DNA of 64,000 nucleotides from Planococcus sp. ISL-110 (lineage in GTDB: Bacteria; Bacillota; Bacilli; Bacillales_A; Planococcaceae): the NCBI RefSeq assembly GCF_018613575.1, contig NZ_JAGGPX010000013.1, positions 45,607 to 109,606 on the forward strand. The letters are read 5' to 3'. Positions within the stretch are counted from its first letter, which is position 1; each line of letters starts with the position of its first letter. The position numbers were made by a program, and so were the translations under genes. Below are positions 43,912 through 52,584 of the stretch, in pieces. A model generated the notes under the pieces. It was not told the origin of the DNA, did no database searches, and saw nothing but the letters and a program-made list of their open reading frames with translations.

Positions 43912-44646
43912 ATGATTACAACAAACTCACCTTTATTGACAAAAGAGGATTTTTCACTACGGACCGATCTGCCGGAATGGCTTTTGGCTGAATACAAGAA
44001 CTTTCACGAAACCGTAACAGATAAAACCTTTCCTTGCTACTTCGGGATGAGCGGGGAATTGAAAGGGGAATTGCGCTACGCCTATATCACCCAGCAGGAC
44101 TGGAGCAATTTGCCTGCCGCTGTCGAATCGTTTCTGACCCTATTCAATGATCCGAAACACAAGCGCCACGGGTTGTTCGTCTTTGTTGAACCGTTCAAGG
44201 AAGAAGGTTCTCTGGATGTGTACCGCCAGCAATTTTGGGACATTCTTCAATACCTGCACGACGAAGATGAAATGGAATGGCCAAAAGATGCCCCACGGGA
44301 TCCAGGCCATTATTTATGGGACTTTACTTTCCAGGGCGAGCCGATCTTCATCTTTGGCAACACCCCGGCTTACAAGCAGCGGAAAACCCGCGACCTTGGC
44401 AATGCCATGGTTCTTGGCTTTCAGCCGCGCCGGATCTTTGAAGGATTGAAAGGGACGGAAAAAGGCGGCGTCATGTCGCGCGACAAAGTACGCCAGCGCG
44501 TAGAAGCATGGGATCATTTGCCGACACATCCCGACATCAGCCACTTTGGCGACCCGGAACACAATGAGTGGAAACAATTTTTCATCGGTGACGACAGCGA
44601 ACCGATCCAAGGAAAATGCCCGTTTACTCACAAAGAAATGAAATGA
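43912..44646 (+). CDS. YqcI/YcgG family protein
   Basis: A 244-residue soluble protein of the YqcI/YcgG family: FPCYFGMSGELKGELRYAYI, WDILQYLHDEDEMEWP, FQGEPIFIFGNTPAYKQRKTRDLGNAMVLGFQPRRIFEGL, and an ending CPF. Some members modify amino acid or nucleotide-like substrates with haem or oxygen, but this one has no assigned reaction. TGGAGG sets ATG 43912. Confidence 0.88.
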   Translation: MITTNSPLLTKEDFSLRTDLPEWLLAEYKNFHETVTDKTFPCYFGMSGELKGELRYAYITQQDWSNLPAAVESFLTLFNDPKHKRHGLFVFVEPFKEEGSLDVYRQQFWDILQYLHDEDEMEWPKDAPRDPGHYLWDFTFQGEPIFIFGNTPAYKQRKTRDLGNAMVLGFQPRRIFEGLKGTEKGGVMSRDKVRQRVEAWDHLPTHPDISHFGDPEHNEWKQFFIGDDSEPIQGKCPFTHKEMK

Positions 44647-44649
44647 CAA

Positions 44650-44700
44650 AACCGAAAAAGAGCCATGCCGGAATTGCTTCCAGCATGGCTCTTTTTGGTT
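44650..44700. terminator. Bidirectional terminator
   Basis: Stem AACCGAAAAAGAGCCATGC with its near complement ending 44700; T5 within the arm. Confidence 0.85.
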
Positions 44701-44775
44701 TACAGTTGCTCTTTACAAGGGTAAGGCTATAATGCACGGAAAATGCAATCACTGTTTTCTCATGCTATCAGTCCA

Positions 44776-45780
44776 TTATAGAGACGCGGTTGTTTTCCGT
44801 TCATGCAGGCGTACTTCCCTACTCACATTGAATGTTTCGTCCTGGTCGAGCGTCAACATATCCAGCAGCCTTTTGACGGCTTCCTGGCCAAGGTTCGCGA
44901 TGCTGTCAGCCGTGCCGACGGAAGTTAGTCCAAGGGCTGAATGCTGCCCCATTTCCGAGTTGCCGATGCCGATGACACTGACATCTTCTGGGATTCGATA
45001 GCCTGCTTCATGATAGAAATCCAATAGCTGAATGGCAATTTCATCCGTGGCTGCCACAATGGCGGTTGGTTTTTTCTTCAAGGCCTGAAGCTCCTCGAAC
45101 GCTCTCAACAGAGACGCTTTGTCCGGATCGGTTACCACCAGCCGTTTTTTCCGGATTTTGCTTTTAGTTTCCTGGAGCGCTTGGATAAATCCAAGAAAAC
45201 GTTCCTTATAAGTGGGATTATTCAATGGTCCGCCTACCCAGGCAATTTCCTGATGCTTGTTGTCCAGCAGGTGGCTTGCTGCCAGATACCCTGCTTCCAC
45301 ATTATTCAGCCCGATAGAGTGCGGGCTGCCGGGATAGCTCGAATTTAGTAGGATGAAGGGAATTTTTGACTGTACCAACTTTTCATGAACTGCTTTATCA
45401 AGCTGGACCGAGGTCAAAATCAAGCCATCCGCTTTACTGGAAAAAACGGCGTCATAGGTTTCGTGTTCGTTTTCTTTCGTAACAAAATGCACATTAACCT
45501 GATAGCCTCTTTCTTTCGCAAGGCTTATAATTGTAGGAGCAGAGCCAATAAAGATCGGATCATCCAAGGGACCTGCGATTAAGCTGATTGTTTTCGTGTT
45601 TCTAGCCACCGGAATTGCATCTTCCGCACCTGTGGCTGAATAGTTCAATTCATTGACTGCCGCCATCACTTTATCATACGTATCCTTCTTAACTTGATCC
45701 GGCTTGTTCAATACACGTGAAACAGTCGTTTGCGATACCCCTGCATGTTTTGCGACATCAGTAGTTGATACCAAATTCAT
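44776..45780 (-). CDS. LacI-family transcriptional regulator
   Basis: About 334 residues. The N-terminal helix-turn-helix TTDVAKHAGVSQTTVSRVLNKPDQVKKDTYDKVMAAV is standard LacI/GalR; the rest is a periplasmic-binding-like sensor domain (ADGLILTSVQ, AGYLAASHLL, TAIVAATDEIAIQLL, SVIGIGNSEMG). The inducer cannot be read; no sugar genes are next to it. Start is taken as ATG 45780; the upstream in-frame ATG at 45816 is unlikely since the domain begins here. The regulated genes may be elsewhere. Confidence 0.9.
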   Translation of the reverse strand: MNLVSTTDVAKHAGVSQTTVSRVLNKPDQVKKDTYDKVMAAVNELNYSATGAEDAIPVARNTKTISLIAGPLDDPIFIGSAPTIISLAKERGYQVNVHFVTKENEHETYDAVFSSKADGLILTSVQLDKAVHEKLVQSKIPFILLNSSYPGSPHSIGLNNVEAGYLAASHLLDNKHQEIAWVGGPLNNPTYKERFLGFIQALQETKSKIRKKRLVVTDPDKASLLRAFEELQALKKKPTAIVAATDEIAIQLLDFYHEAGYRIPEDVSVIGIGNSEMGQHSALGLTSVGTADSIANLGQEAVKRLLDMLTLDQDETFNVSREVRLHERKTTASL

Positions 45781-45963
45781 CACCCTGCTTTCTATTTTTT
45801 TGACCAGCTTAACCAATCATTCATTTTTACGATTCACTACTTATTCACTATAACACAAGACGATATTCACGACACATTCAACTAAAGAAATTTTTCCCCA
45901 GACTCCTATTTTAAATAATTTTATGTTATTCAAACGAACTTAAAAAAGGGGTGAATATTATTC

Positions 45964-46731
45964 ATGAATAAAGAAAAGTATTTAACCCGTTTCAAGGCTG
46001 CCGCTATTCAAGAGAACTTCCTGCAAAATTTAACGGAACTCCAAACTTTGCATATGCAGAATATCCCTTTTGAAAATCTGGACGTCATCCGCAAAATACC
46101 GATTTACTTGAATCTCGAAAGCATTTACGACAAAATCGTCAACCATCACCGCGGGGGCTATTGCTACGAGTTGAATGGCTTGTTCCACTGGCTGCTGGAT
46201 CAGCTGGGATTTGATGCAAAACTGATTTCCGCCACTGTCCAAAAACCGGATGGCACGTGGTCAAAAGCCGATACTCATGCTGCAATCCTGGTAGAGCTAG
46301 ACACCCTTTACCTTGTCGATGCCGGATTCGGCGACTCCACCATCAGTCCGATTCCAATCGGCGGTGAACGTCATACAGACCATAGCGGCACCTATCGCAT
46401 TCAGCAAGTGGATGACGTTTATTATGAGTTGATCCGGGAAACCGATGGGAAGGAAAAAACTTTGTACCGGTTTTCCACTGAGGAAAAGAAACTGGCTGAT
46501 TTTCATGAAGGCTGTGTCTTTAACCAAGTTTCAACAGCCTCTCCTTTCACCCATGATGATCTGGTGACGCGTGCAACTGCCGATGGGCGGATTACGTTAT
46601 CCGGCAGCCAGCTGACACGCTCAGAAAATGGAAAAAAAGAAAAGGTAGAACTGTCGGCAGCCGATAAAAGACGCGTTCTGAAAGAGGAGTTCGGCATCGA
46701 CCAGGATGCACTCGAAAGACAGCTTCAATAG
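45964..46731 (+). CDS. Arylamine N-acetyltransferase
   Basis: A 255-residue NAT. The triad is C67 (HRGGYCYELNG), H105 (KADTHAAIL) and D119 (LVDAGFGD). It transfers acetyl or other acyl groups from CoA to aromatic amines. Divergent from the LacI gene with 183 bases between, so the regulator may control it. Confidence 0.93.
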   Translation: MNKEKYLTRFKAAAIQENFLQNLTELQTLHMQNIPFENLDVIRKIPIYLNLESIYDKIVNHHRGGYCYELNGLFHWLLDQLGFDAKLISATVQKPDGTWSKADTHAAILVELDTLYLVDAGFGDSTISPIPIGGERHTDHSGTYRIQQVDDVYYELIRETDGKEKTLYRFSTEEKKLADFHEGCVFNQVSTASPFTHDDLVTRATADGRITLSGSQLTRSENGKKEKVELSAADKRRVLKEEFGIDQDALERQLQ

Positions 46732-46749
46732 AATACTGGTGCACATAAA

Positions 46750-46778
46750 AACCCCCCGCTAAAAATAGCGGGGGGTTT
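46750..46778. terminator. Bidirectional terminator
   Basis: AACCCCCCGCTA with TAGCGGGGGGTT around a four-base loop; between convergent genes. Confidence 0.9.
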
Positions 46779-46785
46779 TCCGGTT

Positions 46786-47730
46786 TTATTCGAACGCTTC
46801 CGGATAAACGGTTTTAGCCACCAATTCAACGGCATCGCCGATTCTTGGTCCTGGCCGTGAAGTAATATCCGAATCCAGGAAAAAGACCTGATCGTTTTGA
46901 ATCGCCTCAATATCGCTCCAGCCTTCGCGAGCTTTGATCTCGTCAATTGGATCTTCGATATACGAGACCGTTGTGGCAATGATTTTTGGATTCCGCTCGA
47001 TAACTTCTTCTTCAGAAATCTGCGGCCATCCCTCCAGGTCTCCAAACAAGTTTTCCACCTGGGCGTGGTTCAATATTTCCTGTTGGAAAGTCTTCTGGCC
47101 CGTTGTGTAGATTTCCGGAGATGGGCTGATTTCAAAATACAGCTGCTTTTCTTCTTTCACAGACGCCAATTTGTCCTGAACGCCTTCAATTTGCTGCTGG
47201 ATAGAGCTGTTCAGCTCTTCGCCTTTGTCTTCAAGGCCCATAACAGTGGAAATCTGTTCGATATCACCATAGACATCCTCAAAAGATTGGGCTGATTCGA
47301 TGACAAATACCTGGATACCTGCCGCTTCAAGATCTTCGAACCCTGTAGGCCCGCCAGTTGAATAGCCGATAACAACATCGGGATCCATTTCGATGATGCG
47401 TTCTGCGTTAAAAGCAACAGAATCGGATACACGCTCCACGTCAGATGCTTCAGCCGGATAATTATCGTAATCGGTGACGCCGACAAGTTTGTCTCCCGCT
47501 CCGATTTCATACAGAATTTCCGTGTTGCTCGGAATCAGCGACACCACAGTTGCAGGTACTTCTTCAAATGTCAGTTCGTTGTCCAGGTCATCGGTTACAG
47601 TGTAACCCGTTTGTTTCTCCGGTTCAGCTGTCGTTTCCGTATCGGCAGGTTCAGTTGTGTCGGATTGGCAGGCTCCAAGGGCTAATGCCATTGCTCCGAT
47701 AGATGCATACTTGAATAAGGTTATTTTCAT
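46786..47730 (-). CDS. btuF: Cobalamin-binding ABC transporter lipoprotein (BtuF-like)
   Basis: A 314-residue solute-binding protein of the helical-backbone class (BtuF/FhuD). Lipobox LALGAC with Cys 20, then a threonine/glutamate-rich linker (DTTEPADTETTAEPEKQ) and the fold (PATVVSLIPSNTEILYEIGAG, LVGVTDYDNYP, VIEMDPDVVIG). It binds vitamin B12 or a related corrinoid outside the membrane; the cobalamin riboswitch upstream supports this. No BtuC/BtuD genes are adjacent, so the membrane parts lie elsewhere. The start overlaps the stop of the adenosyltransferase-like gene (TAATG). Confidence 0.9.
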   Translation of the reverse strand: MKITLFKYASIGAMALALGACQSDTTEPADTETTAEPEKQTGYTVTDDLDNELTFEEVPATVVSLIPSNTEILYEIGAGDKLVGVTDYDNYPAEASDVERVSDSVAFNAERIIEMDPDVVIGYSTGGPTGFEDLEAAGIQVFVIESAQSFEDVYGDIEQISTVMGLEDKGEELNSSIQQQIEGVQDKLASVKEEKQLYFEISPSPEIYTTGQKTFQQEILNHAQVENLFGDLEGWPQISEEEVIERNPKIIATTVSYIEDPIDEIKAREGWSDIEAIQNDQVFFLDSDITSRPGPRIGDAVELVAKTVYPEAFE

Positions 47731-48275
47731 TAGTCGTTGGCCACTTCTTTCTTTTTGGGTCTCGTTGGATAGGACTTGCTGACAAACGGGATTTCTGCCA
47801 CGCCATGATGCTGATTGACATACACAGCCATCGTAAACAGCACATTGGCTAAAAGGTTGGCGTAATCAAAGAGGATCTCGGGTACCGCCCTTTCCAAACT
47901 CACTTTATGCAAGGCGCGAACTGATTTTTTCGCCTCGCTGCGGCACACATGTAAAACACAGGCAGCTTGCGTTCCCTGCGGCAAAACAAAATTAGCGATT
48001 TTGTCCCTTGTTACGTTTACATAATAATCATACATGTCACTCAGCGCGTTCAGGTCTTCTTCTCCGATGGCAAGTTTGCCGCGCACAGAGCCGTTCAAGT
48101 GATAGGCCATCGGCTGGAGAATCTGCAAATCCCGCTGAACGGCCTCCACATCAGCAGTCAGCGACACTGCCTCCCCAATGCGAGTGGTCAACGAATCCGT
48201 CCTGATTTCAAAATCCACTGTGGATACTGATTCACGCATAAACGGATAGCAAAGGTAACGCATGTCTTTTATCAT
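47730..48275 (-). CDS. ATP:cob(I)alamin adenosyltransferase-like protein, variant N-terminus
   Basis: A 181-residue protein matching the central and C-terminal part of PduO-type adenosyltransferases: ADVEAVQRDLQ, NFVLPQGTQAACVLHVCRSEAKKSVR and FDYANLLANVLFTMAVYVNQ. The family N-terminal ATP motif TKTGDxGxT is absent; instead it starts MRYLCYPFMRESVSTVDFEIRTD. The downstream Arg-rich helix is partly changed (CRSEAKKSVRA for ARTxCRRAER). It may be a diverged cobalamin-handling enzyme rather than an active transferase. First gene after the riboswitch. Confidence 0.7.
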   Translation of the reverse strand: MIKDMRYLCYPFMRESVSTVDFEIRTDSLTTRIGEAVSLTADVEAVQRDLQILQPMAYHLNGSVRGKLAIGEEDLNALSDMYDYYVNVTRDKIANFVLPQGTQAACVLHVCRSEAKKSVRALHKVSLERAVPEILFDYANLLANVLFTMAVYVNQHHGVAEIPFVSKSYPTRPKKKEVAND

Positions 48276-48334
48276 CTTTTCACCTCACTTTGGTTTGGTG
48301 AACACCACTGCATTGAACGCTCCCGCAAAACAGC

Positions 48335-48361
48335 AAAAAGCCGCCCTCAAAAGAGGGCGGC
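48335..48361 (-). terminator. Riboswitch-controlled terminator
   Basis: Minus strand GCCGCCCTC, loop TTTT, GAGGGCGGC, then TTTTTG; lies between the aptamer and the adenosyltransferase gene, so it is the likely expression platform for B12-dependent attenuation. Confidence 0.88.
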
Positions 48362-48458
48362 GGCATAGCTATTCAGAGACATACTCCAGCAGTCAAAAAT
48401 AGACACTTTGCCGTATGATTCCCTTATCTTCCGAAGAGTAAAAATACGTTCAAAAAAA

Positions 48459-48625
48459 GGTAGGTCTCCTGGCTTGTGCATCATTTTACTCTAAGAACCT
48501 TCCCGTCCAGATGATTTGGATCACCTGAACAGTGGCATTTTCTTATTTCATACGCACTTACAGTTGCGGAAACAGCCCCGGAATCTAACCGGGTTCCCTG
48601 TTATGCTGATAAATCAGCACCTTTT
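48459..48625 (-). promoter_or_regulatory. Cobalamin (AdoCbl) riboswitch aptamer
   Basis: On the minus strand the element runs from AAAAGGTGCTGAT past CAGGGAACCCGGTT, GCTGTTTCCGCAACTGTAA, the B12 box GCCACTG and GGACGGGAAGG to AGCCAGGAGACCTACC, the conserved order of the cobalamin riboswitch. High B12 should favour the terminator at 48335 and shut off the two genes. Confidence 0.96.
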
Positions 48626-48789
48626 TTCTGCATGATTATTCACTTAAGCTTAGTGTAGCATATTCCATACGCCAAAAGACATACGTAATTCAAAATAGAA
48701 GAGTAGATTTTTAAATCACCTTAACAGTCTGCTTTCCACGGATCTCAAAAGGGTTCACTGATCGGCCCTACTTATCTGTTGAAACTGAC

Positions 48790-49743
48790 TTATTCCTGAT
48801 TTGTCAGCAGTTTCACTTTTCTCGGTTCGGCAAAAACGATCCGTTTATGCCATCTCAAGTAAGGGGCATGCTCAGGCAATACCGGCACTTTCCTGTTTTT
48901 CCGCAATCCGTAGACCGGATAGTCCTTTTCTGGGATCCGGCTCGAAATATGCAGCCGCCCTCCGCCTGTAAAGGCGATCAGTCCTGCTGAATACAGCGCA
49001 GCGTGATTGGCACAAAGCAGGATCCCATTAAAAGGATCCAGACGCTCGGCATCTGAACTGTCTTTCCACGGCTTGGCATGGCTCGCTTTCAACACGTCGC
49101 CAATGGCAATCCCACAAAGCGGACATTCACCGTTCCATAAAGGCAATAAGCTTTCACGGAATTGTTCCTTGCCCCTGCGCATTTTTGTTTTAATTTCCAA
49201 TTCGGCTTCCGCGATCAGCCCAAGCAATGGATTGTGCTCGGTTTTTTTGATCACTTCCATTGCCAGTTCCAGCTGTTCCTCTTCCAACGTGAAAATATTC
49301 AAAGAGCTGACAAGCTCCAAAAGTTTCATCGCCAGTTCTTCATTGCACGGATAAAGATAGCCTGAATTGCCGCTGGCATCTTCCTGGAATGCTGCATATT
49401 TCACAGGCAGCAATGGCTGAATATCCCGGAAAAACTCTTTGACGGATAATGGATTTTCAAGCTCCCGATATTCTGTGCGCGCGATATATGCCTCTTCGTT
49501 TTCTGGTTGCTGCTCATCCGCAGCTTTCGGTTTTATGCCTTTTTGGCAATCTTTCCGCACCCGGCTGATGGCCACAAAAAAACCTTTTACATAATGAAAA
49601 ACGATATCGCCTTTTTTCAACTCCTGCATCCGATTCCAGGAATGCGGGACCATGCCTGATTTGTCGATCTGCGGTGTCCAAAGAACACCCGCATTGTGTT
49701 CTTCCTGATAAGTCTCTCCTTGCATAACAATAAAACTATTCAT
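48790..49743 (-). CDS. Predicted EVE-like/HNH endonuclease
   Basis: A 317-residue protein. The C-terminal HNH domain has Zn Cys pairs C207-x2-C210 and C244-x2-H247, plus H222 (KASHAKPW) and N239, the H-N-H set of an HNH_2 nuclease. The N-terminal about 70 residues (MNSFIVMQGETYQEEHNAGVLWTPQ, MVPHSWNRMQELKKGDIVFHYVKGFFVAISRV) resemble the EVE/PUA-like fold used to read modified bases. EVE-HNH proteins include modification-dependent restriction enzymes, so attack on modified phage DNA is possible. AGGAGGC fits ATG 49743. The gene stands alone beside the tandem repeats; no methyltransferase is near. Confidence 0.75.
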   Translation of the reverse strand: MNSFIVMQGETYQEEHNAGVLWTPQIDKSGMVPHSWNRMQELKKGDIVFHYVKGFFVAISRVRKDCQKGIKPKAADEQQPENEEAYIARTEYRELENPLSVKEFFRDIQPLLPVKYAAFQEDASGNSGYLYPCNEELAMKLLELVSSLNIFTLEEEQLELAMEVIKKTEHNPLLGLIAEAELEIKTKMRRGKEQFRESLLPLWNGECPLCGIAIGDVLKASHAKPWKDSSDAERLDPFNGILLCANHAALYSAGLIAFTGGGRLHISSRIPEKDYPVYGLRKNRKVPVLPEHAPYLRWHKRIVFAEPRKVKLLTNQE

Positions 49744-49864
49744 GAATTGCCTCCTAATGATGGTGATGCTCAAATCCATTCGATCCTATGTAGTGGAGCA
49801 AGTTATTCGAATCTAAACGCTTGTCTTTAGTTTAACCCAAATCAAAAGCTTTTGCCGGGGAAAA

Positions 49865-50320
49865 GAAAAGTGGAAGCGCCCGTGTAGCTCTGACGGGCTT
49901 AAGACAGACCGGCGAAGCGGCGTGTTTTCAGCCGCACAGCTGGGTTGACTTATGACCCAAAGAGCTGGGCGCTGGAGTCTGGACAAAAAGAAAAGTGGAG
50001 GCAGCCATCTAGCCACGACAAGCGCTGGAAGCCTTACCGGTAATGGCGTTCTTTGCCATTGCTGGTAAGGCTGAAGCGACTCGAGGGGCTGGCTGCTGGA
50101 GTCTGGACAAGAAAGAAAAGCGGAAGCAGGCGTTTAGATTCGACAGGCATAAGACGCACTGGCGAAGCGGCGCTTTTTGCCGCACAGCCAGTGTGGCTTA
50201 TGACCCGAGAATCTGGCTGCTGGAGCCTGGACAAGAAAGAAAAGCGGAAGCGCCCTTGTAGCTCTGACGGGCATAAGACAGACCAGCAAAGTGGCGTGTT
50301 TTGCGGCGCTGGCAAAAACC
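49865..50320. repeat. Tandem 125-bp extragenic repeats, family B (about 3.6 copies)
   Basis: Copies begin GAAAAGYGGARGC at 49865, 49990, 50115 and 50239 and end with GGAGYCTGGACAA; periods are 125, 125 and 124 bases, and the last copy is cut at about 50320. Copy 2 differs most inside. Each copy can fold: the CGGAAGCGCC side pairs with GGCGCTGGAG, and GCCGCACAGCC pairs with upstream bases. Similar elements are dispersed in Bacillaceae and Planococcaceae, here in an unusual tandem array. Different from family A at 6637. Confidence 0.85.
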
Positions 50321-50326
50321 AGTTCT

Positions 50327-51112
50327 TTACACTTTCTCGGCCGGCTCCGTCTTGCGTGGAGCAGTTGCCTTGTACCATTGATAACAAAGGATCACGATGA
50401 TAACCAGCTCGACGAAATCGCCGCCATAATACATCACCATTCCCCCCATTTCCGCTTCTGTCCGTGAAACATCAGCCGGCGGATCGGCATAGATCATTTT
50501 AGACAGAATCTGATGGGCTGCCAGTGACAGCACAAGGACAATCGAACGAAACAGATAGCTCAGGCGATGGGATGTTACGTCAATATAGATGATGGATGCG
50601 GTAAATAGATAGCCCGCTAAAAATACATGCAAATGGACAAGGGCATAGACAATCAAGGATTGATGCATCCACGCGAACAGATTGGTCAGATACAGCACAT
50701 ACATCCCACCAATATTGAGGGTAAACGCAGCAATCGGATTGCTTAAAAGTTTGAAGAGCCGGCTCTTTAAAACGACAGATACGTTTCTTGCCATGGGCAC
50801 AGGCAGCGATCTCAACAGCAAAGTCATAGGCATCGCAAACAGCAGCAACAAAGGGGCCAGCATGCCAAGCAGCAGATGAGTCCACATATGGCCGACGAAA
50901 TTAGCCTGAGCAAAGTCGGCTAAAGGTCCCGTAAACGTAATCGCGATCGTGAAAACTCCGAGACACCATAGAAAAATCCGGTACAATGGCCATGCTTTAT
51001 AGCGCAGGCTCGTCAATGCAGCCGCCAGTGGGTACAGCAGAAACGCCAGGAAAAGCAATATGACAGCCGCTGCCTCCAGAACTGCCATTTCCTGTTGCAG
51101 ATTGTGATCCAT
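50327..51112 (-). CDS. ctaG: Cytochrome c oxidase assembly protein (CtaG/caa3 type)
   Basis: About 261 residues with seven hydrophobic helices. LAFLLYPLAAALTS, NFVGHMWTHLLLGMLAPLLLLFAMPMTLLLR, HLHVFLAGYLFTASIIYID and HQILSKMIYADPP are typical of Bacillus CtaG (Caa3_CtaG), which helps mature the CuA or heme-copper site of cytochrome caa3 oxidase. Conserved His residues in the GHMWTHLL and LHVFLAGY regions could bind copper. GGAGGG fits ATG 51112. Oxidase subunit genes are not in the window. Confidence 0.9.
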   Translation of the reverse strand: MDHNLQQEMAVLEAAAVILLFLAFLLYPLAAALTSLRYKAWPLYRIFLWCLGVFTIAITFTGPLADFAQANFVGHMWTHLLLGMLAPLLLLFAMPMTLLLRSLPVPMARNVSVVLKSRLFKLLSNPIAAFTLNIGGMYVLYLTNLFAWMHQSLIVYALVHLHVFLAGYLFTASIIYIDVTSHRLSYLFRSIVLVLSLAAHQILSKMIYADPPADVSRTEAEMGGMVMYYGGDFVELVIIVILCYQWYKATAPRKTEPAEKV

Positions 51113-51221
51113 CGCCTTCCCTCCAATCTTCATTTTGTTATCCGGAAACATTCCACTCAGTGTTAAGTTCTCTTTGTTCCTTCTACCCGGTTTAGCAGCA
51201 TGCTATGTACGATTATACAAA

Positions 51222-51253
51222 AAGACAGCAGCCTTCGAGGAAGGCCGCTGTCT
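51222..51253 (-). terminator. Terminator after diguanylate cyclase gene
   Basis: Stem AAGACAGCRGCCTTC paired across the loop GAGG; T5 follows on the minus strand. A single mismatch in each arm. Confidence 0.8.
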
Positions 51254-51257
51254 TGCT

Positions 51258-52376
51258 TCAGATAATCTTTCGGGATTCTCTTTTTTCTTCTGCCGCAAAA
51301 GCTGAAATTTGATTTCTGCCGTTCCGCTTGGATTGGTACATGGCCTGGTCCGCTTCGCCGATTAGCTGGTCCAGCGTTTTATGGCAGGAATGCAGGCTTA
51401 CCCCCATTGATACGGTCAGCTTGCCCTCGGGCTGCAGCTCCTCGCCCTCAAAAGGGTATTGCTCGATCTGCTCGCGGACCCTTTCAACAATCGCCAATGC
51501 TTCATGATCATCCAATGGATCTGTGATACAAAAGATGAATTCCTCACCGCCATATCGTGCCACATAATCTTTATTGCGCGTATAGTCCCTCATCAATTGG
51601 CCAATCGAGCGGAGTACAGCATCCCCTTTTTGATGGCCATGCGTATCGTTATAGTTTTTGAAATAATCCACATCCAGCATGACGATAGCCACCGGTACAT
51701 GCTGAGAAACCAAAGTCTGTACCTTTTTTCTGAAATAGCGCATATTGGGCAAATGCGTCAAGGGATCTTGATTCGAATAAAACTCCAGTTCTTTTCGGAT
51801 CAGGATATGATGATTTTCTCCATTCACGATCATCCCCATTGCCAAAGTGGCAATTCCGGCAAAAAGCATCATTGAGAATATGATCAAAAAGGTTGCAGGT
51901 GTGGTTGCCCACATCCATAGAGACTTTAGTATTTCAAAAACCAGCAACCCTATCATCATTCGTTTTAAATCCAGTAAGACAAAAAACTTATTCACGGTTC
52001 TTTTATCACGGAACAGGCTGCCGATGATGACCGGCAACGCCACTGATTGCAAAATGCCTTCAATTACGGTGGGACCACCGAGGGAATAGCGATAAAACGA
52101 GGGAAACACCGCTGACAGAATGCCTACTTTCCAACCTCCTAAATAAGAGATGAAATACAGCGGAACTTCCCGCAGATCAAGCCGCATCCCTTCATGGATA
52201 TAAGGATTATACATCACTGAGAAAGTCAAAAAACCGATGAATAGTATGCTCAATACCACTAACAGCTTTGATTCAGTCAATTCAGGGAACAACAATTCCT
52301 TTGCCTTTAAGGCTAAATACAATAAGGCAATGATTAAGGCCATGTTTTCAAGAAAGAAAAAAAATAATGAACTCAT
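51258..52376 (-). CDS. Membrane diguanylate cyclase (5TM-LYT-type sensor plus GGDEF)
   Basis: About 372 residues. Residues 1-190 hold six hydrophobic helices with the LYT-type signature RLDLREVPLYFISYLGGWKVGILSAVFPSFYRYSLGG. The GGDEF domain (about 205-360) has an intact RYGGEEF active site and a D-rich DVDYFKNYNDTHGH, so c-di-GMP synthesis is expected. No RxxD inhibitory site is obvious. Together with the EAL protein at 13255 it makes this window contain both synthesis and breakdown of c-di-GMP. AGGAG fits ATG 52376. Confidence 0.92.
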   Translation of the reverse strand: MSSLFFFFLENMALIIALLYLALKAKELLFPELTESKLLVVLSILFIGFLTFSVMYNPYIHEGMRLDLREVPLYFISYLGGWKVGILSAVFPSFYRYSLGGPTVIEGILQSVALPVIIGSLFRDKRTVNKFFVLLDLKRMMIGLLVFEILKSLWMWATTPATFLIIFSMMLFAGIATLAMGMIVNGENHHILIRKELEFYSNQDPLTHLPNMRYFRKKVQTLVSQHVPVAIVMLDVDYFKNYNDTHGHQKGDAVLRSIGQLMRDYTRNKDYVARYGGEEFIFCITDPLDDHEALAIVERVREQIEQYPFEGEELQPEGKLTVSMGVSLHSCHKTLDQLIGEADQAMYQSKRNGRNQISAFAAEEKRESRKII

Positions 52377-52518
52377 CGATACAACTCCTAACAAAAGCCT
52401 TCCTTTAGTAGTTTACATTTTTCACATCTAAAAATACAGATAAAATACAGCATTAACCAAATATATGATTGAAATGCATCAGAAAAATTGTTTTTCAGTA
52501 CAAAGCCTTTGTTTTATG

Positions 52519-52561
52519 AAAAAAGCTCTCCACCGGCCGTTTTTCTGACCGGTTGGAGAGC
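52519..52561 (-). terminator. Terminator after GNAT gene
   Basis: Minus strand GCTCTCCAACCGG-loop-CCGGTGGAGAGC then T6. Confidence 0.88.
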
Positions 52562-52584
52562 CTGTTGCTGAGTGAGTCCAAACA

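Noticed and set aside
49865..50320. CRISPR array
   Set aside because: The whole 125-base unit repeats; there are no short repeats with unique spacers and no cas genes.
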